Shown: piece by piece, positions 63,907 to 64,000 of the stretch
How the letters are laid out: each line of letters begins with the position of its first letter
Position numbering within the stretch: position 1 is the first letter of the stretch
DNA from: Oscillatoriaceae cyanobacterium Prado104
Lineage (GTDB): Bacteria; Cyanobacteriota; Cyanobacteriia; Cyanobacteriales; Microcoleaceae
Direction of reading: 5' to 3'
NCBI GenBank assembly: GCA_025454405.1
Contig: JALOON010000045.1
Coordinates: 124,001 to 188,000 of the forward strand
Length of the DNA: 64,000 nucleotides
Translations under genes and position numbers: made by a program
Notes under the pieces: generated by a model
Seen by the model: the letters and a program-made list of their open reading frames with translations, nothing else
What the model was told of the DNA's origin: nothing
Database searches by the model: none

Positions 63907-64000
63907 ATGAAACCGCCGCTCGGTTTGCGATCGACTTTACAAGAATTAACCCTGTATGACTTGCTCCTAGAATCCGAATGTCCCGGAAGCGAAGTTGCCA
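63907..64000 (+). CDS. 5' end of a gene cut by the window edge
   Basis: An ATG opens a frame that is still open at the end of the window: MKPPLGLRSTLQELTLYDLL, then LESECPGSEVA. A short upstream frame (ATGAAAATGATTGGT...) ends in ATGA overlapping this start. The N-terminal phrase recalls cyanobacterial multi-domain signalling proteins, but the piece is too short to assign. Confidence 0.45.
   Translation, partial: MKPPLGLRSTLQELTLYDLLLESECPGSEVA

Noticed and set aside
1-64000. GCGATCGC octamers as possible operator sites
   Set aside because: They occur throughout coding and non-coding sequence, the known HIP1 pattern of cyanobacteria, so position carries no local meaning.

Overview
The window looks like the chromosome of a filamentous, photosynthetic cyanobacterium, probably close to Microcoleus/Oscillatoria (inference). 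The evidence is the density of the octamer GCGATCGC and its GATCG derivatives, a Ycf54 chlorophyll-cyclase factor, a biliverdin-type phytochrome next to a kinase with two bilin-type GAF domains, a PEP-CTERM protein, and many intergenic heptanucleotide tandem repeats. No rRNA or tRNA gene was recognised.

Layout. 0-8 kb: a DUF433/DUF5615 toxin-antitoxin pair with a scar of an older copy, a Band 7-FHA fusion, a TPR protein, DUF1232, a Uma2 nuclease, folC (minus) and a solitary GGCC-type cytosine methylase. 8-10.2 kb: a small unknown gene between two matched palindromes, then an IS605-type element with a frameshifted tnpB sitting in a ribbon-helix-helix gene. 10.6-17.2 kb: a photosensory cluster (phytochrome kinase, response regulator, large hybrid kinase with DXCF and canonical Cys-His GAF domains). 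17.2-18.7 kb: a TnpB scrap and a ribulokinase-like FGGY kinase that has absorbed an intergenic repeat.

18.9-31.7 kb, all minus strand, is the accessory core: a type III-D-like CRISPR effector operon. It encodes an HD-less Cas10 with an intact GGDD cyclase motif, four Cas7-like RAMPs, a Csx10-like protein, Csx19, a Cas11-like subunit, a CARF effector, a PD-(D/E)XK-like protein, and a second helical protein fused to a beta domain. Cas1, Cas2, Cas6 and a real array are absent; only two degenerate repeats lie downstream and a third, related orphan repeat lies 33 kb away. Downstream of the operon is a separate three-gene module with a HEPN protein. The expected logic is target RNA binding, cyclic oligoadenylate synthesis by Cas10, and activation of the CARF protein.

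32-47 kb: PEP-CTERM protein, ycf54, an exported protein, a complete TnpB, glutaminase, a PAS-rich membrane hybrid kinase, and a spermidine/putrescine-type ABC operon (potA, truncated potD copy, potD, potB, potC) whose gaps are filled with heptamer repeats. 47-58 kb: a NACHT/STAND-like protein lacking its P-loop end, a repeat block flanked by gene remnants, a Uma2 protein, and an RTX/beta-propeller protein with a broken C-terminus plus a decayed partial copy. 58-64 kb: a TnpB relic, cobyrinate a,c-diamide synthase with a heptamer insertion in its coding frame, an AAA-WD40 protein, and the start of a gene cut by the window edge. The repeated theme is short repeats and IS605-type scraps entering, truncating or duplicating genes.
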